Source: Pseudomonadota bacterium (GTDB lineage: Bacteria > Pseudomonadota > Alphaproteobacteria > Micropepsales > Micropepsaceae). From it: DNA of 64,000 nt. Below are positions 53,000 to 61,450 of this stretch, one piece after another. Positions within the stretch are counted from its first letter, which is position 1. Each line of letters starts with the position of its first letter. The DNA lies in NCBI GenBank assembly GCA_018241025.1, contig JAFEEQ010000025.1, positions 1 through 64,000 of the forward strand. The letters are read 5' to 3'. The position numbers and the translations under genes were made by a program. The notes below the pieces were generated by a model, which was not told the DNA's origin, did not search any database, and was given only the letters and a program-made list of their open reading frames with translations.

Positions 53000-54022
53000 A
53001 TGAGCCGGTTCGGACAATTCGCCCGAAATGTCGGCCGGATCATTCCGTCCGGCGTGGTGCGTCCGCTCGGCCGCCCGGCGGCGGTGCTGTTTCACGGCGT
53101 GGAACCGATAACGCGCGACGTGCGGCTCCAGACGAACCATCACGAGACCGCGGCCTTCCTGCGCATTGCGCGGCACCTGAAGACGCATTTCGACGTTCTG
53201 CCGATCGAGGCGCTGGACGATGTGCTGGCGCGGCCCGACCGCCATCCGCGGGCTATCTTCCTGACCTCGGATGACGGCTACGCCAACACGCTGACTGTCG
53301 CGGCTGATATCCTGGCGGAGTTTCGCCTGCCCTGGACGCTGTTCGTCAGCACGCATCACGTCGCCACGGGTGAGCGCAATCCCATCTTTCTCGCCCGGCT
53401 CTTTGCCCTGCACGCGCCCGAGGGCCGCTACGAGATCGCAAACCTGTCGCGGCCACTGATCCTCGGTCCCAGACGCGACGGCACCGCTACCGAACTCGTG
53501 TCAGACCTGCGCGCCATGGAGATGTCGAAGGCGCAGGACGCGGTCGACGCGATGATCGGTGCGATGGATCGCGACAGGGTTAATGCGCTGCTGGATGAAT
53601 TCGCCTCCGAAGCCTTCCTGAATTGGGAGCAGGTACGCACGCTCAAACGGCGTGGCGTAGCGATCGGCGCGCATGCCCATCGCCATTGGCCGATGAACGG
53701 CGCGCAGGACATGAGCGGCCTGCGTGACCAGGCGCGCCGTTCCCGGGCACTGATCGAGGCCGAGGTCGGGCCTTGTGCATACTTCGCCTATCCCTTTGGA
53801 AACAAAGGCGATATTTCGCGGGCGGCATGGCTGGCGGTGCGCGAGGCGGGGTATAGGGCGGCATTCACTACACTCTCGGGAACGCTCGATGCGGCATCGA
53901 ACCGTTTCCTGCTGCCGCGATACGGGCTCGAAGCAGACGCACCGCATCTGTCGACTTACATCTCGCTTCTGCGCGCCGGCAATGCGCGCGTGCACCGCTT
54001 TCAACGCGCACTCGCCGGCTAG
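53000..54022 (+). CDS. Polysaccharide deacetylase (NodB/CE4 family)
   Basis: A 340-residue CE4-type protein. The first metal-binding motif is FLTSDDGYANTL (Asp pair about residues 90-91), and the second is GAHAHRHWPM. A segment FAYPFGNKGDIS matches motif 3. The N-terminus IIPSGVVRPLGRPAAVLFHGV has no clear signal peptide. It would remove acetyl groups from a sugar chain or lipid-linked intermediate. It is the first gene of the co-directional exopolysaccharide cluster. Confidence 0.88.
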   Translation: MSRFGQFARNVGRIIPSGVVRPLGRPAAVLFHGVEPITRDVRLQTNHHETAAFLRIARHLKTHFDVLPIEALDDVLARPDRHPRAIFLTSDDGYANTLTVAADILAEFRLPWTLFVSTHHVATGERNPIFLARLFALHAPEGRYEIANLSRPLILGPRRDGTATELVSDLRAMEMSKAQDAVDAMIGAMDRDRVNALLDEFASEAFLNWEQVRTLKRRGVAIGAHAHRHWPMNGAQDMSGLRDQARRSRALIEAEVGPCAYFAYPFGNKGDISRAAWLAVREAGYRAAFTTLSGTLDAASNRFLLPRYGLEADAPHLSTYISLLRAGNARVHRFQRALAG

Positions 54023-54116
54023 TCCCGCATAGGGATTCCGTTCAGACCTCTTAACGCCTGTTAGGAACACAGCGGCACAACTCTGCGCCAAACCGGGACA
54101 ATGACGTGCCCGATCC

Positions 54117-54908
54117 ATGGCCCGGCCGATGCAGCCGGTCTCGTATCGAAATACGAGGCGTGCCGTGTCCGTTCAGAAGCAGATCGACGATCAGTTCATC
54201 GCAGCGCGTCCGCATCGCGACGCCATTCATGCCGCGAGCGACGATCTGGCGGCGGCGTTCCGTCTTGCCCCCGAAGCGGTCTGGCCGGTCGCCAACGAGA
54301 ATACGACGCCGAACCGGCTCCAGCCGGCGCTCAAGCGTGCTCTCGATCTGATGATCGCCATCCCGCTGCTCGTGCTCTGCGCACCGCTCTTCGCTGTGCT
54401 CGCGGCGATCATTCTCCTGGACTCCGGCGGGCCGGTGTTCTTCCGCCAGACCCGCCTCGGCGCAGGCGGCCAGCCCTTCGACGTCTTCAAGTTCCGCACG
54501 ATGCGGGTGATGGAGAACGGCGACACCGTCGTGCAGGCAACGCGCAACGACAGCCGCGTGACCCGGTCGGGAAGCTGGCTGCGCTCGACCAGCCTCGACG
54601 AGCTGCCGCAGCTGCTCAATATCATCGCCGGCGACATGTCGCTGGTCGGTCCGCGCCCGCATGCCCGGGCCCATGACATCTTCTATGCCGCCAGGATCGC
54701 CGACTATACCCAGCGTCAGGACGTCAAGCCGGGCGTGACCGGCTGGGCCCAGATCAACGGCCATCGCGGCGAGACCCCCACCGTCGATGCGATGCGCGAA
54801 CGCGTCGATCTCGACATCTGGTACGCCCGCAACGCCTCGCTGGCACTGGACCTGCAGATTCTCCTGCGCACGCCCTTCGCCGTGCTCAGCCGCAGGAATG
54901 CCTACTGA
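54117..54908 (+). CDS. Undecaprenyl-phosphate sugar phosphotransferase
   Basis: A 263-residue bacterial sugar transferase (PF02397-type) that would start polysaccharide synthesis by moving a hexose-1-phosphate to undecaprenyl phosphate. One membrane helix (about 82-104) is followed by the core: GPVFFRQTRLGAGGQPFDVFKFRTM, RSTSLDELPQLLNII and DMSLVGPRPH. About 70 extra residues at the N-terminus are unlike the usual short form and may reflect a downstream start. Its TGA and the next gene's ATG overlap by 1 bp (TGATG). Confidence 0.93.
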   Translation: MARPMQPVSYRNTRRAVSVQKQIDDQFIAARPHRDAIHAASDDLAAAFRLAPEAVWPVANENTTPNRLQPALKRALDLMIAIPLLVLCAPLFAVLAAIILLDSGGPVFFRQTRLGAGGQPFDVFKFRTMRVMENGDTVVQATRNDSRVTRSGSWLRSTSLDELPQLLNIIAGDMSLVGPRPHARAHDIFYAARIADYTQRQDVKPGVTGWAQINGHRGETPTVDAMRERVDLDIWYARNASLALDLQILLRTPFAVLSRRNAY

Positions 54909-55717
54909 TGGAAGCCGTCCGTCCCCTCGCCCCCGCCCAGCCGGTTCGTCCGGTTCCGGCCAATGACCGCTTCGCCGAGGCGGTTGTCGGTGGCATCCGC
55001 ACCGCCTGCGTGACCCGCGGCCAGCTCACCGGGCTGATGGTCGAGGATTGCCTGGCGGCGCGCGAGACCGGTGCGGCTCCGAAACTCGTCTTCGCCTCCA
55101 ACGGCCACGCCGTCGCCTTCGCCGCGACCGATGCGAAATTCCGCGCGCTCTTCGACGTTGCCGACATCGTGCACGCCGATGGCCAGCCGGTGGTGATCGC
55201 CTCGCGCCTGCTCGGCCGCAACGCAGTGCCGGAGCGCAGCGCAACGACCGATTTCATCCACGACGCCGCGCAGGCGGCCGTCGCCAATGGATTGTCGCTT
55301 TATCTCCTCGGCGGTACCGAGGATGTGAACGCGCGCTGCGCGGAGATCCTGCGGTTCACCTATCCCGGCCTGCGCATCGCCGGCCGCCGCAATGGCTACT
55401 TCGGCAATGACGAAGAGGATGCGGTGATCGCCGATATCAACCGTTCCGGCGCGGATATCGTGTTCGTCGGCCTCGGCGTTCCGAAGGAATACGAATTTTC
55501 GGTGCGCAACAAGGCGAAGCTCGCGGCTGGCTGGCTCGTGACTTGTGGCGGCTGCTACAATTTCGTCACCGGCGATTATCGCCGCGCGCCGCAGTGGATG
55601 CAGCGCTTCTCGCTCGAATGGCTGTTCCGACTTGCGCGCGAGCCGCGCCGCCTGTTCTGGCGTTATGCGGTGACCAATCCGCTGGCGCTGTTCTTCCTCG
55701 CGACGCGAACCGCATAA
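54908..55717 (+). CDS. WecG/TagA/CpsF family glycosyltransferase
   Basis: A 269-residue GT26 enzyme that would add the second sugar to the lipid-linked primer. Family segments are FASNGHAVAFAATDAKF, DIVHADGQPVVIASRLLG, LYLLGGTED and VFVGLGVPKEYEF, with the GGCYNFVTGDYRRAPQWMQ motif near the C-terminus. It is coupled to the sugar transferase gene by a 1-bp overlap. A gap of about 180 bp follows before the flippase. Confidence 0.92.
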   Translation: MEAVRPLAPAQPVRPVPANDRFAEAVVGGIRTACVTRGQLTGLMVEDCLAARETGAAPKLVFASNGHAVAFAATDAKFRALFDVADIVHADGQPVVIASRLLGRNAVPERSATTDFIHDAAQAAVANGLSLYLLGGTEDVNARCAEILRFTYPGLRIAGRRNGYFGNDEEDAVIADINRSGADIVFVGLGVPKEYEFSVRNKAKLAAGWLVTCGGCYNFVTGDYRRAPQWMQRFSLEWLFRLAREPRRLFWRYAVTNPLALFFLATRTA

Positions 55718-55900
55718 AGGCGCGTTTCCGCATATCCGACGCGGCCGCTTCGTGGCGGCGCAAGATCGCGCGCGTGTGTATTTGGCCCTTTATTTTCAGG
55801 GCTCAAATTGTTCGCCGCTCCGGCCAAAACTGGCCTCCGGCTTGCAGTTCTGGACGCAGGTGTCCCCATCCGGGCACCGCGGAACCAGGAACACAGAACT

Positions 55901-57223
55901 GTGCAGAGCATTGCCCAAACGCCCTCCATCGCCGAAGCCCCCTCGGCGCTGGACAAGATTCTCGCCCTCGTCGGCCGTTACGCGCTTTCCGCGCTCGGTC
56001 CGGTCTTCATCTCCGGCGCGCACTTCGCCGGCGCGGTGCTTGTGCTGCACACACTGTCGCCCGAGCATTTCGGCTACTTCTCCTTCGTGATGACGATCGT
56101 GCCGTTCTGCGTCGGCGCGGCGGCGGCGCTGATCGGCGCGCCGACGACCATCGGCATCCGCAAGCGCGGCCATGTCGACGACGCCGAGCTGGCGACCTAC
56201 CAGAAAGCCAATCTTGTACATTCCGTCTTCGCATTCGGCGTCGTCACCGCGTCGCTCGCGGCGAGCGGGTTGTCGCTCCGTGCGGCGTTGCTGTTCGGTG
56301 TGTACGGCGCGGTGATGAGCCTGCGCTGGCTCGCCCGCGTCTATGCCTATGCGGTCAACGCGCCGGTGCGCGCAGCCGCTTCCGATGTGGCGTATGGTCT
56401 GCTCGTTCTCGCCGGTCTGGGCGCGCTCTATTTCGCCGACCGCATGACCATGAGCTACACCGCCATCGTCATGCTGCTCGCAGCCCTCGGCAGCCTCGCG
56501 GCCTTCGACCGCGAATTCCTGATCCGCCAGTTCGCACCGTCCAATGCCGGCAAGCTGTCAGCCTATGGCCCGGTCTGGCAGGAACTGACGCGCTGGTCGC
56601 TGCTCGGCGTCGCCGCCTCGGAACTGACCGTCAACGCCCATGCCTATTTCGTCACCTTCTTCTCCGGCCCGGGCGCCTTCGCGCCGCTGGCGCTCGGTAG
56701 CCTCCTGATGCGCCCGGTTTCGCTGGTGCTGTCCTCGCTTCCCGACATGGAGCGTCCGGTGATGGCACGGGCCATCGGCGCCGGCGATCTCGGCCGGGCT
56801 TTCCGGGCCGTTAAGGAATTTCGAACCGCGGCGGTTGCAGTCTTGACGGGAACGACCCTGATCGCGGCGGCACTCTTGGCCTTTTACCCCAGCCTCATCC
56901 TCAAGCAGGGTTACAATGCCGGCTCGGCCGAGATCATTGCTGCCGTCTGGGTGCTGATCATGGCGATCCGCGCGCTGCGCACGCCGGATGCGGTGTTCCT
57001 CCAGGCGGCCGGCGAGTTCGAGCCGCTGGCCAACATCGCGATCAAGGCCTCGATCGTGTCGCTCGGCGCGACGCTGGCGCTTCTGCTGACCGTCGGGCCG
57101 ATCGCATCGCTGTTCGGAATCGTGGCCGGCGACATCGTGATGAGCGGCGCGATCTTCGCCCGGGTGCGCGCGTGGAAGCGCAACCATGGCCCGATCGAAC
57201 ATGTCGCGATTCAACATGCCTAG
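55901..57223 (+). CDS. Wzx-like polysaccharide flippase
   Basis: A membrane protein of about 440 residues with 12 or more helices, of the MATE/MVF-type polysaccharide exporter superfamily. It includes GYFSFVMTIVPFCVGAAAALIGAP near the N-terminus and RPVSLVLSSLPDMERPVMARAIG in the middle. It would flip lipid-linked repeat units across the inner membrane. I chose GTG at 55901, preceded by AGGA; an upstream TTG at 55808 would add a non-hydrophobic 31-residue extension. Its end overlaps the next GT2 gene by about 38 bp. Confidence 0.85.
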   Translation: MQSIAQTPSIAEAPSALDKILALVGRYALSALGPVFISGAHFAGAVLVLHTLSPEHFGYFSFVMTIVPFCVGAAAALIGAPTTIGIRKRGHVDDAELATYQKANLVHSVFAFGVVTASLAASGLSLRAALLFGVYGAVMSLRWLARVYAYAVNAPVRAAASDVAYGLLVLAGLGALYFADRMTMSYTAIVMLLAALGSLAAFDREFLIRQFAPSNAGKLSAYGPVWQELTRWSLLGVAASELTVNAHAYFVTFFSGPGAFAPLALGSLLMRPVSLVLSSLPDMERPVMARAIGAGDLGRAFRAVKEFRTAAVAVLTGTTLIAAALLAFYPSLILKQGYNAGSAEIIAAVWVLIMAIRALRTPDAVFLQAAGEFEPLANIAIKASIVSLGATLALLLTVGPIASLFGIVAGDIVMSGAIFARVRAWKRNHGPIEHVAIQHA

Positions 57224-58139
57224 GGTCACTGTCGCAATCCCGACCTTTCGCCGCCCACGCGGTCTGGCGCGGCTGCTCGAGGCGTTGGCGCGGATCGAGA
57301 CCACGGCGTCCGTGCAGGTGCTGGTCGCCGACAACGACGCCGAGAAGCACGAAGGCTTCGATCTCTGCGCAAGCCTGCGCGGCTATCGCTGGCCGTTGCA
57401 GGCCATCGTCGTTCCGGCGCGCGGCATCGCGCAGGTGCGCAATGCGCTGACCGATGCGGCGCTCAACGACGAAGCGATGGACTTCCTCGCCATGCTCGAT
57501 GACGACGAGTGGCCGGAGCCCGGCTGGCTCGACGCGTTCCTTGCCGAGCAGACGCGGACAGGTGCCGGCGCCGTGCAGGGTTCGATCCTGTTCGAGATCG
57601 AAGGCGGCGCGAAGGACTGGAGCGGGTCGTTCGACGGCATGTCGGACATCCGCCACGCCAGCGGTCCCGTGGACATGCTGCAGGGTGCGGGAAACCTGCT
57701 GATCGCGCGCGCGGCGCTCGACGCGGTGGCGAGCCCGAAATTCGATCCCGCCTTCGCGCTTACCGGCGGCGAGGACCGCGACTTCTTCCTGCGCCTGAAG
57801 GCAGCCGGCGTACGCTTCGCCTGGTCCGACGAGGCCGTGGCGCGCGGCTTCGTGCCGGAAACGCGGACGAGCTTTCGCTGGGCGCTCGCGCGCGCCTATT
57901 CGGTCGGCAACACCGACATGCGCAGCTTCCTGAAGTACCGCCCGTCGCTGCGCGCATGTGCGCTCGAAGCCGGCAAGATCGCCGCGGCGCTCTTGTTGTC
58001 GCCGGTGCTGTTCGTCATCCTCGGCTATGACGCGAATCGGCGCGCCGATGCGCTGCGCCGGATGGCGCGCGCCGCCGGAAAGGTGACCGCGCTCTTCGGG
58101 CGGCGCTACAACGAGTACGCCACGATCCATGGCGACTGA
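57186..58139 (+). CDS. Family 2 glycosyltransferase
   Basis: A 317-residue GT-A fold enzyme. It begins VTVAIPTFRRPRGLARLLEAL, has the nucleotide-sugar DxD-like segment LAMLDDDEWPEPGW, and GGEDRDFFLRLK as the catalytic-region motif. The C-terminal 70 residues include a hydrophobic helix (ALLLSPVLFVILGY) that may anchor it to the membrane. GGAAG supports ATG at 57186; ATG at 57201 or 57216 would also keep the domain whole. It overlaps the polymerase-like gene by 11 bp. Confidence 0.88.
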   Translation: MARSNMSRFNMPRVTVAIPTFRRPRGLARLLEALARIETTASVQVLVADNDAEKHEGFDLCASLRGYRWPLQAIVVPARGIAQVRNALTDAALNDEAMDFLAMLDDDEWPEPGWLDAFLAEQTRTGAGAVQGSILFEIEGGAKDWSGSFDGMSDIRHASGPVDMLQGAGNLLIARAALDAVASPKFDPAFALTGGEDRDFFLRLKAAGVRFAWSDEAVARGFVPETRTSFRWALARAYSVGNTDMRSFLKYRPSLRACALEAGKIAAALLLSPVLFVILGYDANRRADALRRMARAAGKVTALFGRRYNEYATIHGD

Positions 58140-59448
58140 GACCTACAGCCCGTCACTTGCCCCTGCGCGCCCCGGTATCGAGACCCGTATCGCCGAGGCC
58201 GGCTTCGTCCTGCTTCTCCTGCTGGTGATCGTCGGGCTGACGCCGTTCGACGATCGCACACCGGCGGCGCTCAACGCGCGCGCCGCGGCATCGGAAGGCG
58301 GCGACGCGCTGCGCCAGCTCGCCTATGTCGGTGTCTTCGCGATGATCGTCTTCGGCGCGATGCGCATCCGCGGTCTCGCCATGCTCAGGGCCATGCCCCT
58401 GATGCTAGCCGTCCTGATGATCTGGTGCCTGATGACCTCGATCTGGTCGACGGAGCCGGATGTCGTCGCGCGCCGCGCGATGCTTTCGATCATCTTCGTG
58501 TCCTCCGTGATGCTGTCGATCGACACCTTGGGCGTGCGGCGAACTTTCGAGCTCTGGTACGGCGTGCTGGCCGCGGTGATCGTCGCCGACTGGATTTCGG
58601 TGGCGCTGATCCACAATGCCATCCATCTGCCGAGCGATGTGGAATCCGAGCTTGCCGGGTCCTGGCGCGGCGTGCATGCGCACAAGAACTCCGCCGGCGC
58701 CGCTGTAGCAACGGCGTCGATCATCTTTTTCTTCAAGGCGCTGGAGACGCGCCAGAGACGCGACATTCTTCTGACCGTGGCGGCGATCGGCTTCCTGATC
58801 ATGACGCGGTCGAAGTCCTCTATCGGTCTTCTTCCCATCGGCCTCGCCGCCGGTTTCGTCTATCGCGCCGCGCGGCGCAATGCGCTCGACCGCGCCATCG
58901 CCGCCACGGTGACGGCGCTCTTCCTTCTGTTTCTTGGCGTCGCCATCGCCATCAACTGGGAGATGATCGCGCGGATCTTCGACGATCCGCAGCAATTCAC
59001 CGGCCGCGCCGCGATCTGGCAGGCGGAGTTCGCCTATATCCGCGACCATCCGCTGATCGGCGCCGGCTTCGGCAGTTTCGGCAACACCGGCGTCCGTTCG
59101 CCGCTCTATCAATATGTCGGCGCCGACTGGGTCGCGCATATCGGCGAAGGCCATAACGGCTATCTCGAGATGCTCGTTACCGTCGGCGGCATCGGGCTCT
59201 TCATCGGCCTGATCGTGCTCGTGGTGCAGCCCTTCATCCAGTTCTGGAGCGCCAAGCGTACCGATGTCGCCTTCAACGCAATGCTGTTCGCACTCTTCAC
59301 CTTCGACCTGATGCACAACTTCATGGAATCCGATTTCGTGAACGTCACCTCGGGTCAGTGGGGACAGCTTCTGCTGATCGTCGGCTTCCTGCGCGTTCAG
59401 GGCCGCGAGGCCGATGAGGGCCGCGTTCGGCGCGTGTGGCGAACATGA
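58129..59448 (+). CDS. O-antigen ligase/polymerase-like (Wzy_C) protein
   Basis: A 439-residue membrane protein with about 11 helices and a large periplasmic loop in the second half. Family marks are GVHAHKNSAGAAVATA, TRSKSSIGLLP, GRAAIWQAEF, HPLIGAGFGSFGN and GHNGYLEMLVTVGGIG, as in WaaL/Wzy_C proteins. It would polymerise or ligate the repeat units brought out by the flippase. It is translationally coupled on both sides, with ATGA overlap to the next GT2 gene. Confidence 0.92.
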   Translation: MATETYSPSLAPARPGIETRIAEAGFVLLLLLVIVGLTPFDDRTPAALNARAAASEGGDALRQLAYVGVFAMIVFGAMRIRGLAMLRAMPLMLAVLMIWCLMTSIWSTEPDVVARRAMLSIIFVSSVMLSIDTLGVRRTFELWYGVLAAVIVADWISVALIHNAIHLPSDVESELAGSWRGVHAHKNSAGAAVATASIIFFFKALETRQRRDILLTVAAIGFLIMTRSKSSIGLLPIGLAAGFVYRAARRNALDRAIAATVTALFLLFLGVAIAINWEMIARIFDDPQQFTGRAAIWQAEFAYIRDHPLIGAGFGSFGNTGVRSPLYQYVGADWVAHIGEGHNGYLEMLVTVGGIGLFIGLIVLVVQPFIQFWSAKRTDVAFNAMLFALFTFDLMHNFMESDFVNVTSGQWGQLLLIVGFLRVQGREADEGRVRRVWRT

Positions 59449-60356
59449 CGGCCCCGTTCTTCTCCGTGGTCATCCCGGTCTACAACCGCGCGCATATCCT
59501 GCGGCATGCGCTCGATTCGGTGCTGGTCCAGGATGAGCAGGATTTCGAGATCGTGGTCGTCGATGACGGCTCGCGCGACGATCCCAAGGCGGTGATCGAT
59601 TTGCTGAACGACCCGCGCATCCGTTACGTCCGGCGAACAAACGGCGGCGGTGGCGCGGCGCGCAACACCGGCATCGCCGAGGCGCGCGGCGAATTCATCG
59701 CCTTCCTCGATTCCGACGACGCGTTCCTGCCGCATCACCTCGCACAGATGCGAGCACTGCTTGCCGGAACCACGAATGTGGCGGGCTATGCCCGGATCGT
59801 CGTAGACCGCGGCGGCGGACGAACGCTGCTCAAGCCGCCGCGCGGCATCGCGCCGGGCGAAGACATGGCGCGCTATCTGCTCTGCGACCGCGGCTTCGTG
59901 CCGACGATTACGACCGTCGTGCCGCGCGAGCTCGCGCAACAGGTTCTCTACGACACCGACCTGCGCGAAGCCGAGGATACGGATTTCGCGATCCGGCTCG
60001 CGCTGGCCGGCTGCCGCTTCCGCATGGCGGAAGAGCCCGGCGCCGTCTGGGCCGATCACTACGACCCGAACCGCCAATCGGCAGGCCGCAGCACCGCGCG
60101 GCTGGCGCAATGGCTCGAGCGGATGAAGCCGCGCATGTCGCGCGCCGCCTATCTCGGTGGCCGCGGCTGGGCGGTGGCGAAGGGCGTCGCGCTACAGAGC
60201 CGCGCGCGGGCGCTGCATTTCTATCTCGCAGCGGTACTGGCCGGCTGCTATCGCCCGCGCCTCGCGGTCGTCGTGTTCCTGCAGATATTCCTGCCCGACC
60301 GCACCTATCGCCGGCTGGCCGATGGCGTCGTCGGGCGGTTCGGAATGGCGGCATGA
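59445..60356 (+). CDS. Family 2 glycosyltransferase
   Basis: A 303-residue GT2 enzyme starting PFFSVVIPVYNRAHILRHALDSVL. It has IVVVDDGSRDD, the RNTGIAEARGEFIAFLDSDDAFLP acceptor/DxD region, and EAEDTDFAIRLALAG as catalytic-loop candidate. The tail is basic with a hydrophobic segment. The ATG at 59445 forms an ATGA with the stop of the polymerase-like gene; a GTG 9 bp earlier is less likely. It overlaps the GH10 gene by 4 bp. Confidence 0.9.
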   Translation: MTAPFFSVVIPVYNRAHILRHALDSVLVQDEQDFEIVVVDDGSRDDPKAVIDLLNDPRIRYVRRTNGGGGAARNTGIAEARGEFIAFLDSDDAFLPHHLAQMRALLAGTTNVAGYARIVVDRGGGRTLLKPPRGIAPGEDMARYLLCDRGFVPTITTVVPRELAQQVLYDTDLREAEDTDFAIRLALAGCRFRMAEEPGAVWADHYDPNRQSAGRSTARLAQWLERMKPRMSRAAYLGGRGWAVAKGVALQSRARALHFYLAAVLAGCYRPRLAVVVFLQIFLPDRTYRRLADGVVGRFGMAA

Positions 60357-61450
60357 TCTCGCGCCGCGCTGCGCTTGCCGCTCTGGCCGCAATACCGGCG
60401 ATCGGGCTGGCCGAAACGCTGCGGCCGAGCCTGACCAACGATGGTCCGTCGCTCCGTGCGCTCGCCGGGTCGCGCGGCATCGCCTTCGGCGCGGCCACGG
60501 CGAATTTCGAGCTGCGTCAGCGCGACTTCACATTTGCGCTTTTGCGCGACTGCGGCATCATCGTGCCCGAGTATGAGTTGAAGCGCGACCTGACCGAGCC
60601 GGTTCAGGGCCAGATCGATTTCTCCGCCACCGATGCGCTGCTCGATTTCGCGCGCCGGCACGGGCTTTTGATCCGCGGTCACACGCTCGTCTGGTACGCC
60701 TCCAATCCACCCTGGCTCGAGCCGGCCGTCGCCGCGGCGCCGGACGAACGCATCTTCACCGACTATGTCCGCGCCGCGATGCGCCACTATGCCGGGCGGA
60801 TGCATTCCTGGGACGTGGTCAACGAAGCGATCCAGCCGCAGGACGGCCGTGCCGACGCACTGCGCGATTCCTTCTGGCTGCGGAAGTTCGGGCCATCCTA
60901 TATCGACACCGCGTTTCTTGCGGCGCGCGATGCCGATCCGTCGGCACTGCTGGTCTACAACGACTACGGCCTGGAGGAGGAAGGCGCGATCCACGATCAG
61001 CGTCGCCGCGCCGTGCTCAAGCTGCTCGAAGGCATGATCGCGCGCGGCGTGCCGGTCGGCGCGCTGGGGCTGCAGGGGCATCTGGCGGCCTTCACCCGCA
61101 AGGTCGATCAGCGCAAGCTCGAAGCCTTCCTGAACGAGGTTCGCGCCACCGGGCTGCGCATCCTGATCACCGAGCACGATGTCGATGACGGCGGCGGGCC
61201 GGTCGATTTCATCACCCGCGACCGCGCGGTGGCGGATGCGACGCGGCGCTTCCTCGATGTCGCACTCGACAACCGCTCGACGATGGCGCTGCTCACCTGG
61301 GGTCTGAGCGACCGCTTTCTCAAGCCGGAGAGCATGCGCGAGCAGCTTCTGCGCGGCACGCCGCGCTCGCTGCCGCTCGACGCGGCATTGCAGACGACAC
61401 CGATGCGCGCGGCGATCGCCGACGCGCTCCGCAACGCCAGGCCGCGTTAG
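60353..61450 (+). CDS. GH10-family endo-beta-xylanase-like glycoside hydrolase
   Basis: A 365-residue GH10 barrel. The N-terminus MISRRAALAALAAIPAIG is a Tat-like twin-arginine signal. RGHTLVWY and the acid/base Glu158 in WDVVNEAIQ are followed by the nucleophile Glu274 in LITEHDVDD. All hallmarks of the xylanase fold are present. It is translationally coupled (ATGA) to the last GT2 gene, so it probably trims or releases the polymer made by this cluster rather than plant xylan. It shares TTAG with the convergent monooxygenase gene. Confidence 0.9.
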   Translation: MISRRAALAALAAIPAIGLAETLRPSLTNDGPSLRALAGSRGIAFGAATANFELRQRDFTFALLRDCGIIVPEYELKRDLTEPVQGQIDFSATDALLDFARRHGLLIRGHTLVWYASNPPWLEPAVAAAPDERIFTDYVRAAMRHYAGRMHSWDVVNEAIQPQDGRADALRDSFWLRKFGPSYIDTAFLAARDADPSALLVYNDYGLEEEGAIHDQRRRAVLKLLEGMIARGVPVGALGLQGHLAAFTRKVDQRKLEAFLNEVRATGLRILITEHDVDDGGGPVDFITRDRAVADATRRFLDVALDNRSTMALLTWGLSDRFLKPESMREQLLRGTPRSLPLDAALQTTPMRAAIADALRNARPR

